64,000 nucleotides of DNA from Lysinibacillus parviboronicapiens. Lineage in GTDB: Bacteria > Bacillota > Bacilli > Bacillales_A > Planococcaceae. The DNA lies in contig NZ_PYWI01000002.1 in NCBI RefSeq assembly GCF_003049575.1, positions 124,001 to 188,000 on the forward strand. The letters are read 5' to 3'. Every line of letters begins with the position of its first letter. Positions within the stretch are counted from its first letter, which is position 1. Below, piece after piece: positions 56,053-64,000 of the stretch. A program made the translations under genes and the position numbers. The notes under the pieces are model-generated. The model was given only the letters and a program-made list of their open reading frames with translations. It was not told the origin of the DNA and ran no database searches.

Positions 56053-57420
56053 ATGACGTTGATTCATTTGTATAAGGAGTTACAGCCAGCTGATACTTTT
56101 GACATTCGTCTACCTCATGCGCTTTCTACACAGGAACGTCAGTTAGTAACATTGTTTTATCAGCCTTTAACTGGAGCAGAGCCCATCAGTCTGTACTTAA
56201 CGTTATGGGCAGAAGCAGAGCAAATGCCCGGACAGCAAATGACGCATTATTATTTAATGAATGTATTAGGTTTACCCATTGGCAAAGTTTTCGAGGCACG
56301 TATTGCACTTGAAGCAATTGGCTTATTGCGAACGTGGAAAAAAGAAGACGCTGAACAACGGAGCTTTTTGTATGAGCTTATGCGTCCGCTTGATGCCGAT
56401 AGCTTTATGAAGGATCCATTGTTGTCGATGTTTTTGTTCAGTAAAATCGGAGAACAAGCGTATCGGAAGCTACGTCAACGATTTATTCGACCTGTAAGAG
56501 ATAGTGAGTTTAAGGATGTATCACGTGCCTTTATCGATGTATTTAAGCCAGTCAGTACACATATTCCTGCAGAGCTTCAGGTCGGTACTGCAAGCGATAA
56601 ACCACAAAAAGTCTATCCGTTCTATTTTGAACAGTTTGACTTTGAGTTGCTGCAGGCTGGTTTATCGGACCAACTCGTACCAGCGAGTTTATTAACGCTT
56701 GATGTACGTGAATCCATTGCAAAATTAGCTTTCTTATATCACCTAACTGCATTGGATATGCAAAAAGTTGTCATTTTAGCACTTGATGATGACTTAGGCA
56801 TCTCACAAGATCGATTGCGCAAAGCGGCAGCTGATTTTTATAAACTGACCGTGTCCAAGGAACCGCCAAAACTTGCTAGAGTTTATGAGGTACCAGTTGC
56901 TGTAGAGGATTCGATGCAAAAAACGAAAGATCAAGAGTTACAGCATTATTTAGAAACGACTGCACCTGTTCAAGTGTTACGTGATATTAATAATGGGAAA
57001 GAGCCATTGCAAACATCTGTCCAACTTGCTGAAAGCTTAATCGTTCAGCATGGTATGCCAGTAGGCGTGGTCAATGCGTTACTGGAATATGTCATGTTAA
57101 CGACCGACATGAAACTACCTAAGAAATATGTAGAGACGATTGCTGACCATTGGGTACGTAAAAATATCCAAACAGCAAAGCAAGCAATGGAACTTGCACG
57201 GCAGGAGCATGATAAATATACAACGTGGAAGAATAAGCCTCAGACATCGGCGAAAAAGAACACCTATTCAAAGAAACGCCGCGAAGAAAAAGTACCAGAT
57301 TGGTTTTATAAGAGAAATGATAAGCAAGTAGAGGTTCAATCAGAAGCAACTGTTGATGCAACAGATTTTGAAAAGGAACGTCAAAAAATATTAGAGAAGT
57401 TAAGCAACCAGCAGGAATAA
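56053..57420 (+). CDS. dnaB: Replication initiation and membrane attachment protein DnaB (Firmicutes type)
   Basis: A 455-aa Firmicutes-specific primosome protein (unrelated to E. coli DnaB helicase) that with DnaD and DnaI helps load the helicase at oriC. It contains DnaB/DnaD-type helical domains (about 10-160 and 290-400) with ESLIVQHGMPVGVVNALLEYV, and a basic, charged C-terminus. B. subtilis DnaB is about 472 aa. GAGAGGG precedes the ATG. It is directly upstream of dnaI. Confidence 0.9.
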   Translation: MTLIHLYKELQPADTFDIRLPHALSTQERQLVTLFYQPLTGAEPISLYLTLWAEAEQMPGQQMTHYYLMNVLGLPIGKVFEARIALEAIGLLRTWKKEDAEQRSFLYELMRPLDADSFMKDPLLSMFLFSKIGEQAYRKLRQRFIRPVRDSEFKDVSRAFIDVFKPVSTHIPAELQVGTASDKPQKVYPFYFEQFDFELLQAGLSDQLVPASLLTLDVRESIAKLAFLYHLTALDMQKVVILALDDDLGISQDRLRKAAADFYKLTVSKEPPKLARVYEVPVAVEDSMQKTKDQELQHYLETTAPVQVLRDINNGKEPLQTSVQLAESLIVQHGMPVGVVNALLEYVMLTTDMKLPKKYVETIADHWVRKNIQTAKQAMELARQEHDKYTTWKNKPQTSAKKNTYSKKRREEKVPDWFYKRNDKQVEVQSEATVDATDFEKERQKILEKLSNQQE

Positions 57421-57435
57421 GGTAGGTGAACAACA

Positions 57436-58374
57436 ATCGAACCAATTAATGGACCACTACAACGGGCGATTAAAATGCCATCTTTTCAAGAACGTTATGA
57501 AGCGATGCGTAAGGAAATATTAGAACACTCTCGTGTGCAGACATTTTTAGCAGAACATGCAGAGGAGTTAAGTTGTGAAGCAATCGAACGTAATTTGCCA
57601 AAACTACATGAATTTATAAGTCAATCAACAGAATGCTGTGGGTGCGACCATACTGCACATTGTACAAACTATTTAAAGGGTTTTATTCCAAAGCTGCGAG
57701 TAGTAAGGAATTCGGTAGAAATTGATTATGTACGTTGTGAGCAAAAGGTTCGTGAGGATGAACGTCGTGATATCACTAATTTGATTGCGAGCATGCATAT
57801 GCCAAAGGATGTTTTACAGGCGACCATTACGGATTTATTTATTGATGATTATTCGCGTGTGGACATTGCAAACCGTGCAGCAGATTTTGTGCAACGTACT
57901 CGTGAAACCGGGATATTGCCTACAAAGGGCTTTTATTTATATGGGCAATTTGGTGTCGGAAAATCGTTTGTGTTAGGTGCATTAGCCAATGAACTTGCAA
58001 CAATTAAAGTGAGATCTGTTGTCGTTTTTGTCCCTGAATTTTTACGTGAGATGAAAAATGCAATCGGTGACAATTCCCTACAAGAGAAAATTGACTACGT
58101 CAAAAAGGCACCAGTTTTGATGCTGGATGATTTAGGGGCAGAAACAATGTCGGCTTGGACACGAGATGAAATATTAGGAACGATTTTCCATTATCGAATG
58201 GCAGAACAATTACCAACTTTCATTACGTCTAATTTTAACTATGATGAATTAGAACATCATTTAGCACAGTCGCAAAAAGGGGACTTGGAAGTAGTCAAAG
58301 CTGCTCGAATAATGGAGCGTATAAAAGCCATTACGGAGCCTGTGCAAATGGGTGGCAAAAATCGACGCGGGTAA
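57436..58374 (+). CDS. dnaI: Primosomal protein DnaI (helicase loader), probable AUC start
   Basis: An AAA+ ATPase that loads the replicative helicase. It has an N-terminal helicase-binding zinc region (CCGC, HTAHC near residues 66-76), Walker A GQFGVGKSF and Walker B LMLDDLGAE. The first ATG (57475) lacks a ribosome site. Upstream, the frame stays open to a stop at 57427 and reads IEPINGPLQ, aligning with MEPIGRSLQ of B. subtilis DnaI; AGGTG lies 8 bases before this ATC. From 57436 the length is 312 aa, as expected (about 311). I infer an AUC start, or an ATG mutated to ATC; 57475 is the fallback. Confidence 0.85.
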   Translation: MEPINGPLQRAIKMPSFQERYEAMRKEILEHSRVQTFLAEHAEELSCEAIERNLPKLHEFISQSTECCGCDHTAHCTNYLKGFIPKLRVVRNSVEIDYVRCEQKVREDERRDITNLIASMHMPKDVLQATITDLFIDDYSRVDIANRAADFVQRTRETGILPTKGFYLYGQFGVGKSFVLGALANELATIKVRSVVVFVPEFLREMKNAIGDNSLQEKIDYVKKAPVLMLDDLGAETMSAWTRDEILGTIFHYRMAEQLPTFITSNFNYDELEHHLAQSQKGDLEVVKAARIMERIKAITEPVQMGGKNRRG

Positions 58375-58383
58375 TATTGACGG

Positions 58384-58412
58384 TTGCAATTTACGACAAT
58401 CGCGCGTATACT
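58384..58412 (+). promoter_or_regulatory. Sigma-A promoter of the thrS T-box transcript
   Basis: TTGCAA (58384-58389), exactly 17 bases, TATACT (58407-58412). A second TATACT follows at 58418-58423. Confidence 0.75.
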
Positions 58413-58439
58413 TTCCATATACTAAATAACAAAATGCAT

Positions 58440-58672
58440 TGATGAGGACATGAATTTTGTGTATCAGCTTAAAGAGAGGGAAGTCATCGGCTGTAAACTT
58501 CCTAGTGTGAACACATTATTTACTACCTACTGAGCAGCGAGAGGGCATATCTTTCGCCGGTCCCTAGCCCGTTAGCTAGCCTTGAGCTTCGTCTGACTTT
58601 ATAGTCGGAAGGAAGAAGGGTGGAACCACGAGCATACGCTTCGTCCCTTTTATTAGGGACGGGGCTTTTTTG
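58440..58672 (+). promoter_or_regulatory. T-box leader of thrS
   Basis: The conserved T-box AAGGGTGGAACCACG is at 58616-58630, with an upstream stem I region and the terminator gcttcgtccct/agggacggggc plus T-run (58638-58671). The stretch tttACTACCtact (58519-58530) offers two threonine codons in the expected specifier region; ACC (58525-58527) is the likelier specifier. Uncharged tRNA-Thr would prevent termination and allow thrS expression. Confidence 0.93.
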
Positions 58673-58775
58673 TTTTTACGGTTTGTTTTTCGATAAATGC
58701 TCCATCATCAATTTGAAGATGCTTATTCCCACATCATTATGCATCAAAAAAACAACTATAAGGAGTGCAAACAAT

Positions 58776-60710
58776 ATGTCAGACATGATTAAATTAACGT
58801 TTCCAGATGGCGCTGTAAAGGAATATGCAAAGGGTACGTCAACTGACGACGTAGCAGCATCTATTAGCCCAGGACTTCGTAAAAAAGCTTATGCAGGTAA
58901 AGTGAATGGTGAATTGCTTGACTTAAAAACACCAATTGAAGAGGATGCAACAATTGCTATTATTACGCAAGATGATCAAGAAGCACTAGAAATCCTTCGT
59001 CACTCAACAGCACACTTAACTGCACAAGCCATTAAACGCCTTTTCCCAGATGTAAAGCTTGGTATCGGTCCAGTGATTGAAGGTGGATTCTACTACGATA
59101 TTGATGCACCTACACCAATTACTGCTGAGGACCTACCAGCAATTGAAAAAGAAATGAAAAAAATCATTGCTGAGAACTTAGAGGTTGAGCGCAAAAATGT
59201 TAGCCGTGCTGACGCCCAAGCTATTTATGAAGAAGTTGGCGATGAATATAAATTAGAGTTACTTGAAGCAATTCCAGCTGACGAGCAAGTATCTATTTAC
59301 TATCAAGGTGAATTTTTCGACCTTTGCCGCGGTATTCACGTACCATCAACTGGGAAATTACGTGAATTCAAACTTCTTTCTTTAGCAGGTGCTTACTGGC
59401 GAGGAAATTCTGATAACAAAATGCTCCAACGTATTTACGGTACAGCCTTCTTCAAAAAGGAAGAGCTAAAACATCATCTACAAATGCTTGAAGAAGCAAA
59501 AGAACGAGATCATCGTAAAATCGGTAAAGAGTTAGAGCTATTCACAACTTCTCAAAAAGTTGGTCAAGGTCTACCGCTTTGGTTACCAAATGGCGCAACA
59601 ATCCGCCGTGTTATCGAACGTTATATCGTGGATAAAGAATTGTCGCTTGGTTATAAACATGTGTATACACCAGTGCTTGGTTCAAAAGAGCTGTATCAAA
59701 CTTCAGGCCATTGGGATCATTACCAAGATTCAATTTTCCCGCCAATGGAAATGGACAACGAAACATTAATCATGCGTCCAATGAACTGCCCGCACCATAT
59801 GATGGTGTACAAAAACAGCATGCACTCTTATCGTAATTTACCATTGCGTATTGCAGAGCTAGGTACAATGCATCGTTACGAAATGTCAGGTGCTGTTTCA
59901 GGGCTACAACGTGTACGCGGGATGACGCTAAATGATGCGCATATCTTTGTTCGTCCAGACCAAATTAAAGTGGAGTTCCAAAAAGTAGTACAATTAATCT
60001 TAGAAGTTTATAAAGACTTCGATTTAAAAGATTACTCGTTCCGTTTATCTTATCGTGACCCAGCGGATACAGAGAAATACTTTGATGACGATGCAATGTG
60101 GGAAAAAGCACAAAGCATGTTAAAAGAAGCAATGGATGAGCTTGGCTTAGATTACTTCGAAGCCGAGGGGGAAGCTGCTTTCTACGGCCCTAAACTTGAC
60201 GTACAAGTAAAAACAGCTATTGGTAAAGAAGAAACTTTATCAACAGTTCAGCTGGACTTCCTTTTACCTGAACGTTTTGACTTAACTTACGTTGGCGAAG
60301 ATGGTAAACCACATCGTCCAGTTGTTATTCACCGTGGCGTTGTATCAACAATGGAACGTTTTGTTGCCTTCTTAATTGAAGAATACAAAGGTGCATTCCC
60401 AACTTGGTTAGCACCTGTACAAGTAGAAGTAATTCCTGTATCAAATGAAGCGCATTTCGATTATGCAAAACAAGTTGAAGAGCAATTAACAGCTGCTGGC
60501 TTACGTGTAGAGATGGATGATCGCGAAGAAAAGCTTGGCTATAAAATCCGAGAAGCACAAATGAAAAAAATCCCATACATGCTTGTGATAGGGGATAAAG
60601 AAGTTGAGGCAAATGGCGTAAATGTTCGTCGCTATGGCTCAAAAGATTCACAAACAATTAGTTTCGAGGATTTCCTAGCAAATATTAAAGCGGAAGTTGC
60701 ACGCTTCTAA
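58776..60710 (+). CDS. thrS: Threonyl-tRNA synthetase
   Basis: A 644-aa class II synthetase. Order: TGS domain (1-62, [12 protein letters not shown]), editing domain with [16 protein letters not shown], catalytic core with motif 2 ([19 protein letters not shown]) and motif 3, and anticodon-binding C-terminus. Zinc ligand Cys in [10 protein letters not shown]. The ATG at 58776 follows ATAAGGAG; the frame runs upstream through the T-box and is not coding there. Controlled by the T-box leader. The ytxB-ytxC genes between dnaI and thrS in B. subtilis are absent. Confidence 0.97.
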   Translation: MSDMIKLTFPDGAVKEYAKGTSTDDVAASISPGLRKKAYAGKVNGELLDLKTPIEEDATIAIITQDDQEALEILRHSTAHLTAQAIKRLFPDVKLGIGPVIEGGFYYDIDAPTPITAEDLPAIEKEMKKIIAENLEVERKNVSRADAQAIYEEVGDEYKLELLEAIPADEQVSIYYQGEFFDLCRGIHVPSTGKLREFKLLSLAGAYWRGNSDNKMLQRIYGTAFFKKEELKHHLQMLEEAKERDHRKIGKELELFTTSQKVGQGLPLWLPNGATIRRVIERYIVDKELSLGYKHVYTPVLGSKELYQTSGHWDHYQDSIFPPMEMDNETLIMRPMNCPHHMMVYKNSMHSYRNLPLRIAELGTMHRYEMSGAVSGLQRVRGMTLNDAHIFVRPDQIKVEFQKVVQLILEVYKDFDLKDYSFRLSYRDPADTEKYFDDDAMWEKAQSMLKEAMDELGLDYFEAEGEAAFYGPKLDVQVKTAIGKEETLSTVQLDFLLPERFDLTYVGEDGKPHRPVVIHRGVVSTMERFVAFLIEEYKGAFPTWLAPVQVEVIPVSNEAHFDYAKQVEEQLTAAGLRVEMDDREEKLGYKIREAQMKKIPYMLVIGDKEVEANGVNVRRYGSKDSQTISFEDFLANIKAEVARF

Positions 60711-60722
60711 TAAAACATATGA

Positions 60723-60757
60723 AAACCTCGCTCGCGCAAAAAAGTGAGTGAGGTTTT
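60723..60757 (+). terminator. Terminator of thrS
   Basis: The stem aaaacctcgctc/gagtgaggtttt (one wobble) runs into T residues. Confidence 0.8.
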
Positions 60758-60796
60758 TGTAGGTTAATAGAAAATGAGCTAATTAAAAATAATTGT

Positions 60797-60828
60797 TTGA
60801 CAGCTTGTTAAGTACATGCTAATATAAT
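60797..60828 (+). promoter_or_regulatory. Promoter of infC-rpmI-rplT
   Basis: TTGACA (60797-60802) is followed after 17 bases by TAATAT with TGC before it (extended -10), or after 20 bases by TATAAT (60823-60828). Confidence 0.6.
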
Positions 60829-60854
60829 GAAGGTTAATGAATACAAAGTTTGTG

Positions 60855-60995
60855 GTTGAAGTAGAGGCTGCCCGCTTCTCACCTGATACAACGCTTAGGC
60901 TGTGAACAGGTATGACACGTTGAATTGTTTTGCGTAAACTTGCGCATGCACATATAGCGGGCGGACATCTTCAAAAATGTCCGTCCTTTTTTTAT
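60855..60995 (+). promoter_or_regulatory. L20-type leader with attenuator terminator, upstream of infC
   Basis: A long structured leader (about 230 bases to infC) includes ggctgcccgcttctcacctg and a terminator, gcggacat/atgtccgt plus T-run (60961-60993). In B. subtilis L20 binds such a leader and terminates transcription of infC-rpmI-rplT; the same feedback is inferred. Confidence 0.65.
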
Positions 60996-61081
60996 GGACA
61001 TGACGAGAGGATGTACCGTTCAACCGGGCAAGGCTTTGCCCAAACCATGTATTCGCGACAACTACTTGGAGGTGGATTACT

Positions 61082-61597
61082 ATTAGCAAAGACATGTATG
61101 TAAACGAAGGCATTCGCGCACGTGAACTTCGATTAATCGATCACAATGGTGACCAGCTTGGTGTAAAGACACGTAATGAAGCGCTAGAAATCGCCGCTCG
61201 TGTAAACTTGGATCTTGTCCTTGTGGCCCCTCAAGCCAAGCCGCCAGTCGCTCGTATCATGGACTATGGTAAATTTAAGTTTGAACAGCAAAAGAAAGAC
61301 CGTGAAATTCGTAAAAATCAAAAAGTCATCGTGTTAAAAGAGGTTCGTTTGAGCCCATCTATCGATGAACATGATTTCCAAACGAAGCTTCGTAATGCTA
61401 TTAAATTCCTTGAAAAAGGCGATAAAGTAAAATGTAGTCTACGATTCAAAGGTCGTGCGATTACACACAAAGAGATTGGTCAACGTGTGTTAGATCGTTT
61501 TGCTGAAGCTTGTGCTGAAGTATCGACGGTTGAACAAAAACCGAAGATGGAAGGCCGAAGCATGTTCTTAGTTCTTCAACCAAAGAACGAGAAATAA
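61082..61597 (+). CDS. infC: Translation initiation factor IF-3
   Basis: A 171-aa factor that keeps 30S subunits free and checks start codons. The N-domain ([19 protein letters not shown]) and C-domain ([31 protein letters not shown]) are complete. The start is ATT at 61082: GGAGGTG lies 8 bases upstream and the residues from there match the family. The ATG four codons later has no ribosome site. Rare AUU starts are known for infC in other bacteria and allow IF-3 to limit its own synthesis. Confidence 0.93.
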   Translation: MSKDMYVNEGIRARELRLIDHNGDQLGVKTRNEALEIAARVNLDLVLVAPQAKPPVARIMDYGKFKFEQQKKDREIRKNQKVIVLKEVRLSPSIDEHDFQTKLRNAIKFLEKGDKVKCSLRFKGRAITHKEIGQRVLDRFAEACAEVSTVEQKPKMEGRSMFLVLQPKNEK

Positions 61598-61628
61598 TAT
61601 TAGACGAACAGTTTAGGAGGAATTCGAT

Positions 61629-61829
61629 ATGCCAAAAATGAAAACACACCGTGGAGCTGCGAAACGTTTCAAAAGAACGGGTTCAGGTAAATTAAAATAT
61701 GACCGTGCTTACGGTAGCCACTTATTTGCAAACAAATCTACGAAACAAAAACGTCACCTACGTAAAGCAAACGTAGTTTCATCTGGTGACTTCAAACGCA
61801 TTAAATCATTACTTGTTTACATGAAATGA
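61629..61829 (+). CDS. rpmI: 50S ribosomal protein L35
   Basis: A 66-aa basic ribosomal protein ([21 protein letters not shown]). TAGGAGGAA precedes the ATG. Middle gene of infC-rpmI-rplT. Confidence 0.97.
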   Translation: MPKMKTHRGAAKRFKRTGSGKLKYDRAYGSHLFANKSTKQKRHLRKANVVSSGDFKRIKSLLVYMK

Positions 61830-61846
61830 TTAACTACACAAAATAA

Positions 61847-62248
<402 letters not shown>

Positions 62249-62250
62249 TA

Positions 62251-62301
62251 TTTGACATAGTCAAATTATTTCTGCGATGAAAGCGAAGCGTCAGTCGCAG
62301 G
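62251..62301 (+). ncRNA. Candidate structured RNA element, copy 2 (3' of rplT)
   Basis: The hairpin tttgac/gtcaaa (62251-62265) is followed by hairpin ctgcga/tcgcag (62272-62277, 62296-62301). Its loop contains aaagcgaagcgtcag (62281-62295), identical to the hairpin A loop of copy 1 near 45.55 kb. The stem bases differ from copy 1 but are complementary. A terminator lies about 40 bases downstream. Confidence 0.5.
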
Positions 62302-62338
62302 TGTGAAACAAGCAAACACTAAATAAGTGTATCGTAAA

Positions 62339-62370
62339 GATTGATGGATTTTTCCATCAGTCTTTTTTTA
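62339..62370 (+). terminator. Terminator of infC-rpmI-rplT
   Basis: The stem agattgatgga/tccatcagtct (one wobble) runs into seven T residues. Confidence 0.9.
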
Positions 62371-62492
62371 TGTTACACTAGTGAAAAATAGAAAGAGTAG
62401 TGGATTTTTATGCTGCCACTAACATTTCTGGCGAACTGCTATTTTTGAAGCAATGCAAGAGCAGTGCAAAATAATCGGACTCTATATTTGCG

Positions 62493-62798
62493 ATGACAGG
62501 GCGAAGGGAACAATCTAGTTATAGCGAAATCGAGTTTTGTTTGAGCAAGTGGAAAATTCCCTGTGAGCTTATTCAGTACGAAGGCAGTGGCAAAGAACGT
62601 CAGTCAAATACAATGAGTTGGCAATTCAAGCGCAGTAATTTCTCTGGAGAGCTCCAACAAGCCCTCGAGGAAATAACAACTTTCGCAAAGAATAGTGGTC
62701 CTGCTATCGATTGCTCAGCAGAATCTATTGCTTTTATGTTTCAACAAATAGATAGAAACGAAAAACAGGTGATACTACATATTGCAAAGGTATATTAA
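62493..62798 (+). CDS. Hypothetical small protein
   Basis: I do not recognise this gene. It encodes 101 aa, mixed charged and polar, no TM segment or signal peptide, Cys-containing (FCLSKWKIPCELI). Frame length and composition look coding, but no good ribosome site precedes the ATG at 62493, and it is absent between rplT and ysdA in B. subtilis. It lies 24 bases before ysdA, so it may be the first gene of that transcript. Could also be a degraded remnant. Confidence 0.45.
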   Translation: MTGRREQSSYSEIEFCLSKWKIPCELIQYEGSGKERQSNTMSWQFKRSNFSGELQQALEEITTFAKNSGPAIDCSAESIAFMFQQIDRNEKQVILHIAKVY

Positions 62799-62822
62799 GT
62801 AAGTCACCAAAAGGAGTTTTTT

Positions 62823-63095
62823 ATGGTACAAGCATTACTTGCTTATATGGCGATTGTATCAATTGTCCTGCTAGTTATGATGGGGATGGATAAATCGCGT
62901 GCGAAAAAGCATGAATGGCGCATTGCTGAGCGTACATTATTTACATTAGCAATTGCTGGTGGTGCAGTTGGAGGCGTGCTAGGGATGTATTTATTCCGTC
63001 ATAAAACACGCCATAACAGCTTTGCTTTCGGCTTTCCACTGCTTGCAGCTATTCAAATTTTTATTATTGTGCAATTATGGGGTAGCTCTCTGTAG
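62823..63095 (+). CDS. ysdA: DUF1294 membrane protein (YsdA-like)
   Basis: A 90-aa protein with three hydrophobic segments (about 4-22, 38-58, 70-86). MGMDKSRAKKHEWRIAERTLFTLAIAGGAVGG and FRHKTRHNSF are the DUF1294 signature. Function unknown. AAAGGAG precedes the ATG. It follows rplT, as ysdA does in B. subtilis. Confidence 0.9.
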   Translation: MVQALLAYMAIVSIVLLVMMGMDKSRAKKHEWRIAERTLFTLAIAGGAVGGVLGMYLFRHKTRHNSFAFGFPLLAAIQIFIIVQLWGSSL

Positions 63096-63183
63096 GGTGC
63101 GTCCTTTTTTATGGATAACTGAGTAAGTTAAGCGATAAACAGAAAAAAATAGGCGATAATTACAAAAGGAACATGAAAACACA

Positions 63184-63206
63184 TCCTCATTAAGAGGATG
63201 AGTCGC
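63184..63206 (-). terminator. Weak terminator at the end of ysdB
   Basis: The hairpin catcctc/gaggatg, with its loop across the ysdB stop codon, is followed on the minus strand by tgtttt. Confidence 0.4.
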
Positions 63207-63582
63207 GCATAAGCTGTTCAATGGGTTGTTTCCAGTTGATTTTGGCGTTTGGATAATTCATTAAGATTTCCTGTTGCAGGTACATGAAGTCACTTTTAGT
63301 AAAACCTTGTAGTGTCGCAGCATCTCGAGCACCAACGAAAATTGTGACAACCTCAAATGCATCTTCGGTTGTGCCTAAGTATTTTTCGCCTTCAAAAAGT
63401 GCACCCTTAAAAGAAATAAAGAAATTTTTTCTTACATTTTTAACGTCATCATAAAAGTAGTAATGGCCATTTTCATAGGCTTCATCAAGTTTTCGCTTAG
63501 GATCAGTTATATAACGAATCGCTTTATAAAATACATAAATAATAAGCGCAATGACAGCAAGTCGAATTAGTAAAGGTAACAT
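63190..63582 (-). CDS. ysdB: Sigma-W pathway protein YsdB
   Basis: A 130-aa protein with one N-terminal TM anchor (about 2-22) and a soluble domain (RYITDPKRKLDEAYENGHYYFYDD and FISFKGALFEGEKYLG are family-like). Function unknown; in B. subtilis it belongs to the sigma-W envelope-stress regulon. A sigma-W-like promoter is found at 63620-63648. The ATG at 63582 follows CAAGGGGGAA. Confidence 0.88.
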   Translation of the reverse strand: MLPLLIRLAVIALIIYVFYKAIRYITDPKRKLDEAYENGHYYFYDDVKNVRKNFFISFKGALFEGEKYLGTTEDAFEVVTIFVGARDAATLQGFTKSDFMYLQQEILMNYPNAKINWKQPIEQLMRDSSS

Positions 63583-63619
63583 TTTTTAAATTCCCCCTTG
63601 AAGAAAGGTTATTCCTTCC

Positions 63620-63648
63620 TATACGATTAGAGGAGGCAATTAGTTTCA
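63620..63648 (-). promoter_or_regulatory. Sigma-W-type promoter of ysdB
   Basis: Minus strand TGAAAC (63643-63648), 17 bases, CGTATA (63620-63625). The spacer is one base longer than in the sppA promoter, but both boxes are exact. Confidence 0.75.
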
Positions 63649-63686
63649 CTATTTATAAATATTTTTAAGAAATTTAGGAGAAAAAC

Positions 63687-64000
63687 ATGAATTTACAACA
63701 ATTGTTTAAAATGCAAAAAGAGCTTGATGAATTTATTGAGAAAACACAAAATATTGAACATGATGTTTTTAAAGAAAAAGGTTTAGCATTAATGGTCGAA
63801 CTAGCAGAACTTGCGAACGAAACTCGTTGTTTTAAGTTTTGGAGCACAAAAGGGCCTTCAGCACGTGACGTCATTTTAGAGGAATATGTGGATTCTATTC
63901 ATTTTATATTATCACTGGGATTACTAAAAGGTTTTACAACCATTGAAAAATGGCCAGTCATAGAAGAAAAACGTGATTTAACGGAAACATTTTTAATGAC
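63687..64000 (+). CDS. Dimeric dUTPase (all-alpha MazG-like), partial (C-terminus beyond right edge)
   Basis: The frame is open from ATG 63687 to the window edge, giving 104 residues. TTTAGGAG precedes the start. The NTP-pyrophosphohydrolase metal ligands appear as VELAELANETRCFKFW (ExxxE) and EEYVDSIHFILS (ExxxD). The family hydrolyses dUTP to dUMP, limiting uracil in DNA. It is divergent from ysdB. Confidence 0.85.
   Translation, partial: MNLQQLFKMQKELDEFIEKTQNIEHDVFKEKGLALMVELAELANETRCFKFWSTKGPSARDVILEEYVDSIHFILSLGLLKGFTTIEKWPVIEEKRDLTETFLM

Overview
The window is a low-GC, Gram-positive, endospore-forming chromosome segment from the Bacillaceae/Planococcaceae, most likely Lysinibacillus or a close relative. 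The evidence is AT-rich DNA, strong AGGAGG ribosome sites, an alpha/beta-type SASP gene, T-box, TPP and L20-type leaders, and gene order that follows the Bacillus subtilis rpsD-ezrA-thiI-accDA-pfkA-citZ-phoPR-polA-thrS-infC-ysdB block as I remember it. The genus is an inference from protein style. No rRNA, tRNA, CRISPR array, prophage or insertion sequence was seen.

Layout. 1-5.2 kb: a PhzF-family gene cut by the left edge, rpsD with a long leader, a GAF-GGDEF diguanylate cyclase, free methionine-R-sulfoxide reductase and histidinol phosphatase. 5.4-13.4 kb: ezrA, a 1043-aa double-kinase hybrid sensor, the sulfur-transfer pair nifZ-like/thiI, and sspA. 13.4-15.8 kb: a thiMDE thiamine-salvage operon behind a TPP riboswitch with a terminator. 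16-24.5 kb: acyl-CoA synthetase, a sigma-W-type promoter driving sppA-yteJ, tpx, ytxK, usp, ald and a Xaa-Pro peptidase. 24.6-31.3 kb: ytkL, ytoI, ytpI, nrnA and dnaE. 31.4-42.3 kb: a FadR-type regulator with a perfect operator-like palindrome, accDA, pfkA-pyk, fxsA, ytvI and citZ-icd-mdh. 42.6-54 kb: a MaoC-like protein, phoPR, an lrgAB-like pair and hflKC placed between phoR and polA, then polA-mutM-coaE. 54.3-64 kb: gapB with a CcpN-type box, nrdR-dnaB-dnaI, T-box-controlled thrS, L20-leader-controlled infC-rpmI-rplT, ysdA, ysdB (sigma-W-type promoter) and a dimeric dUTPase cut by the right edge.

The genes are mostly core metabolism (lower glycolysis, entry to the TCA cycle, fatty-acid initiation), DNA replication and repair, and translation. 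Much of the interest lies in regulation: several riboswitch or attenuator leaders, candidate CcpA, CcpN and FadR sites, and two sigma-W promoters.

Most worth a second look: (1) two copies of a structured 3'-UTR RNA element at about 45.5-45.7 kb and 62.27 kb. They share a 15-nt loop but have different, still complementary stems, and the first copy is followed by two hairpins with identical AGGAT loops. (2) dnaI, whose family-like N-terminus and ribosome site point to an AUC start codon. (3) The hybrid sensor with both a HisKA and a LytS-type kinase core. (4) The FadR-like palindrome before the fatty-acid operon.
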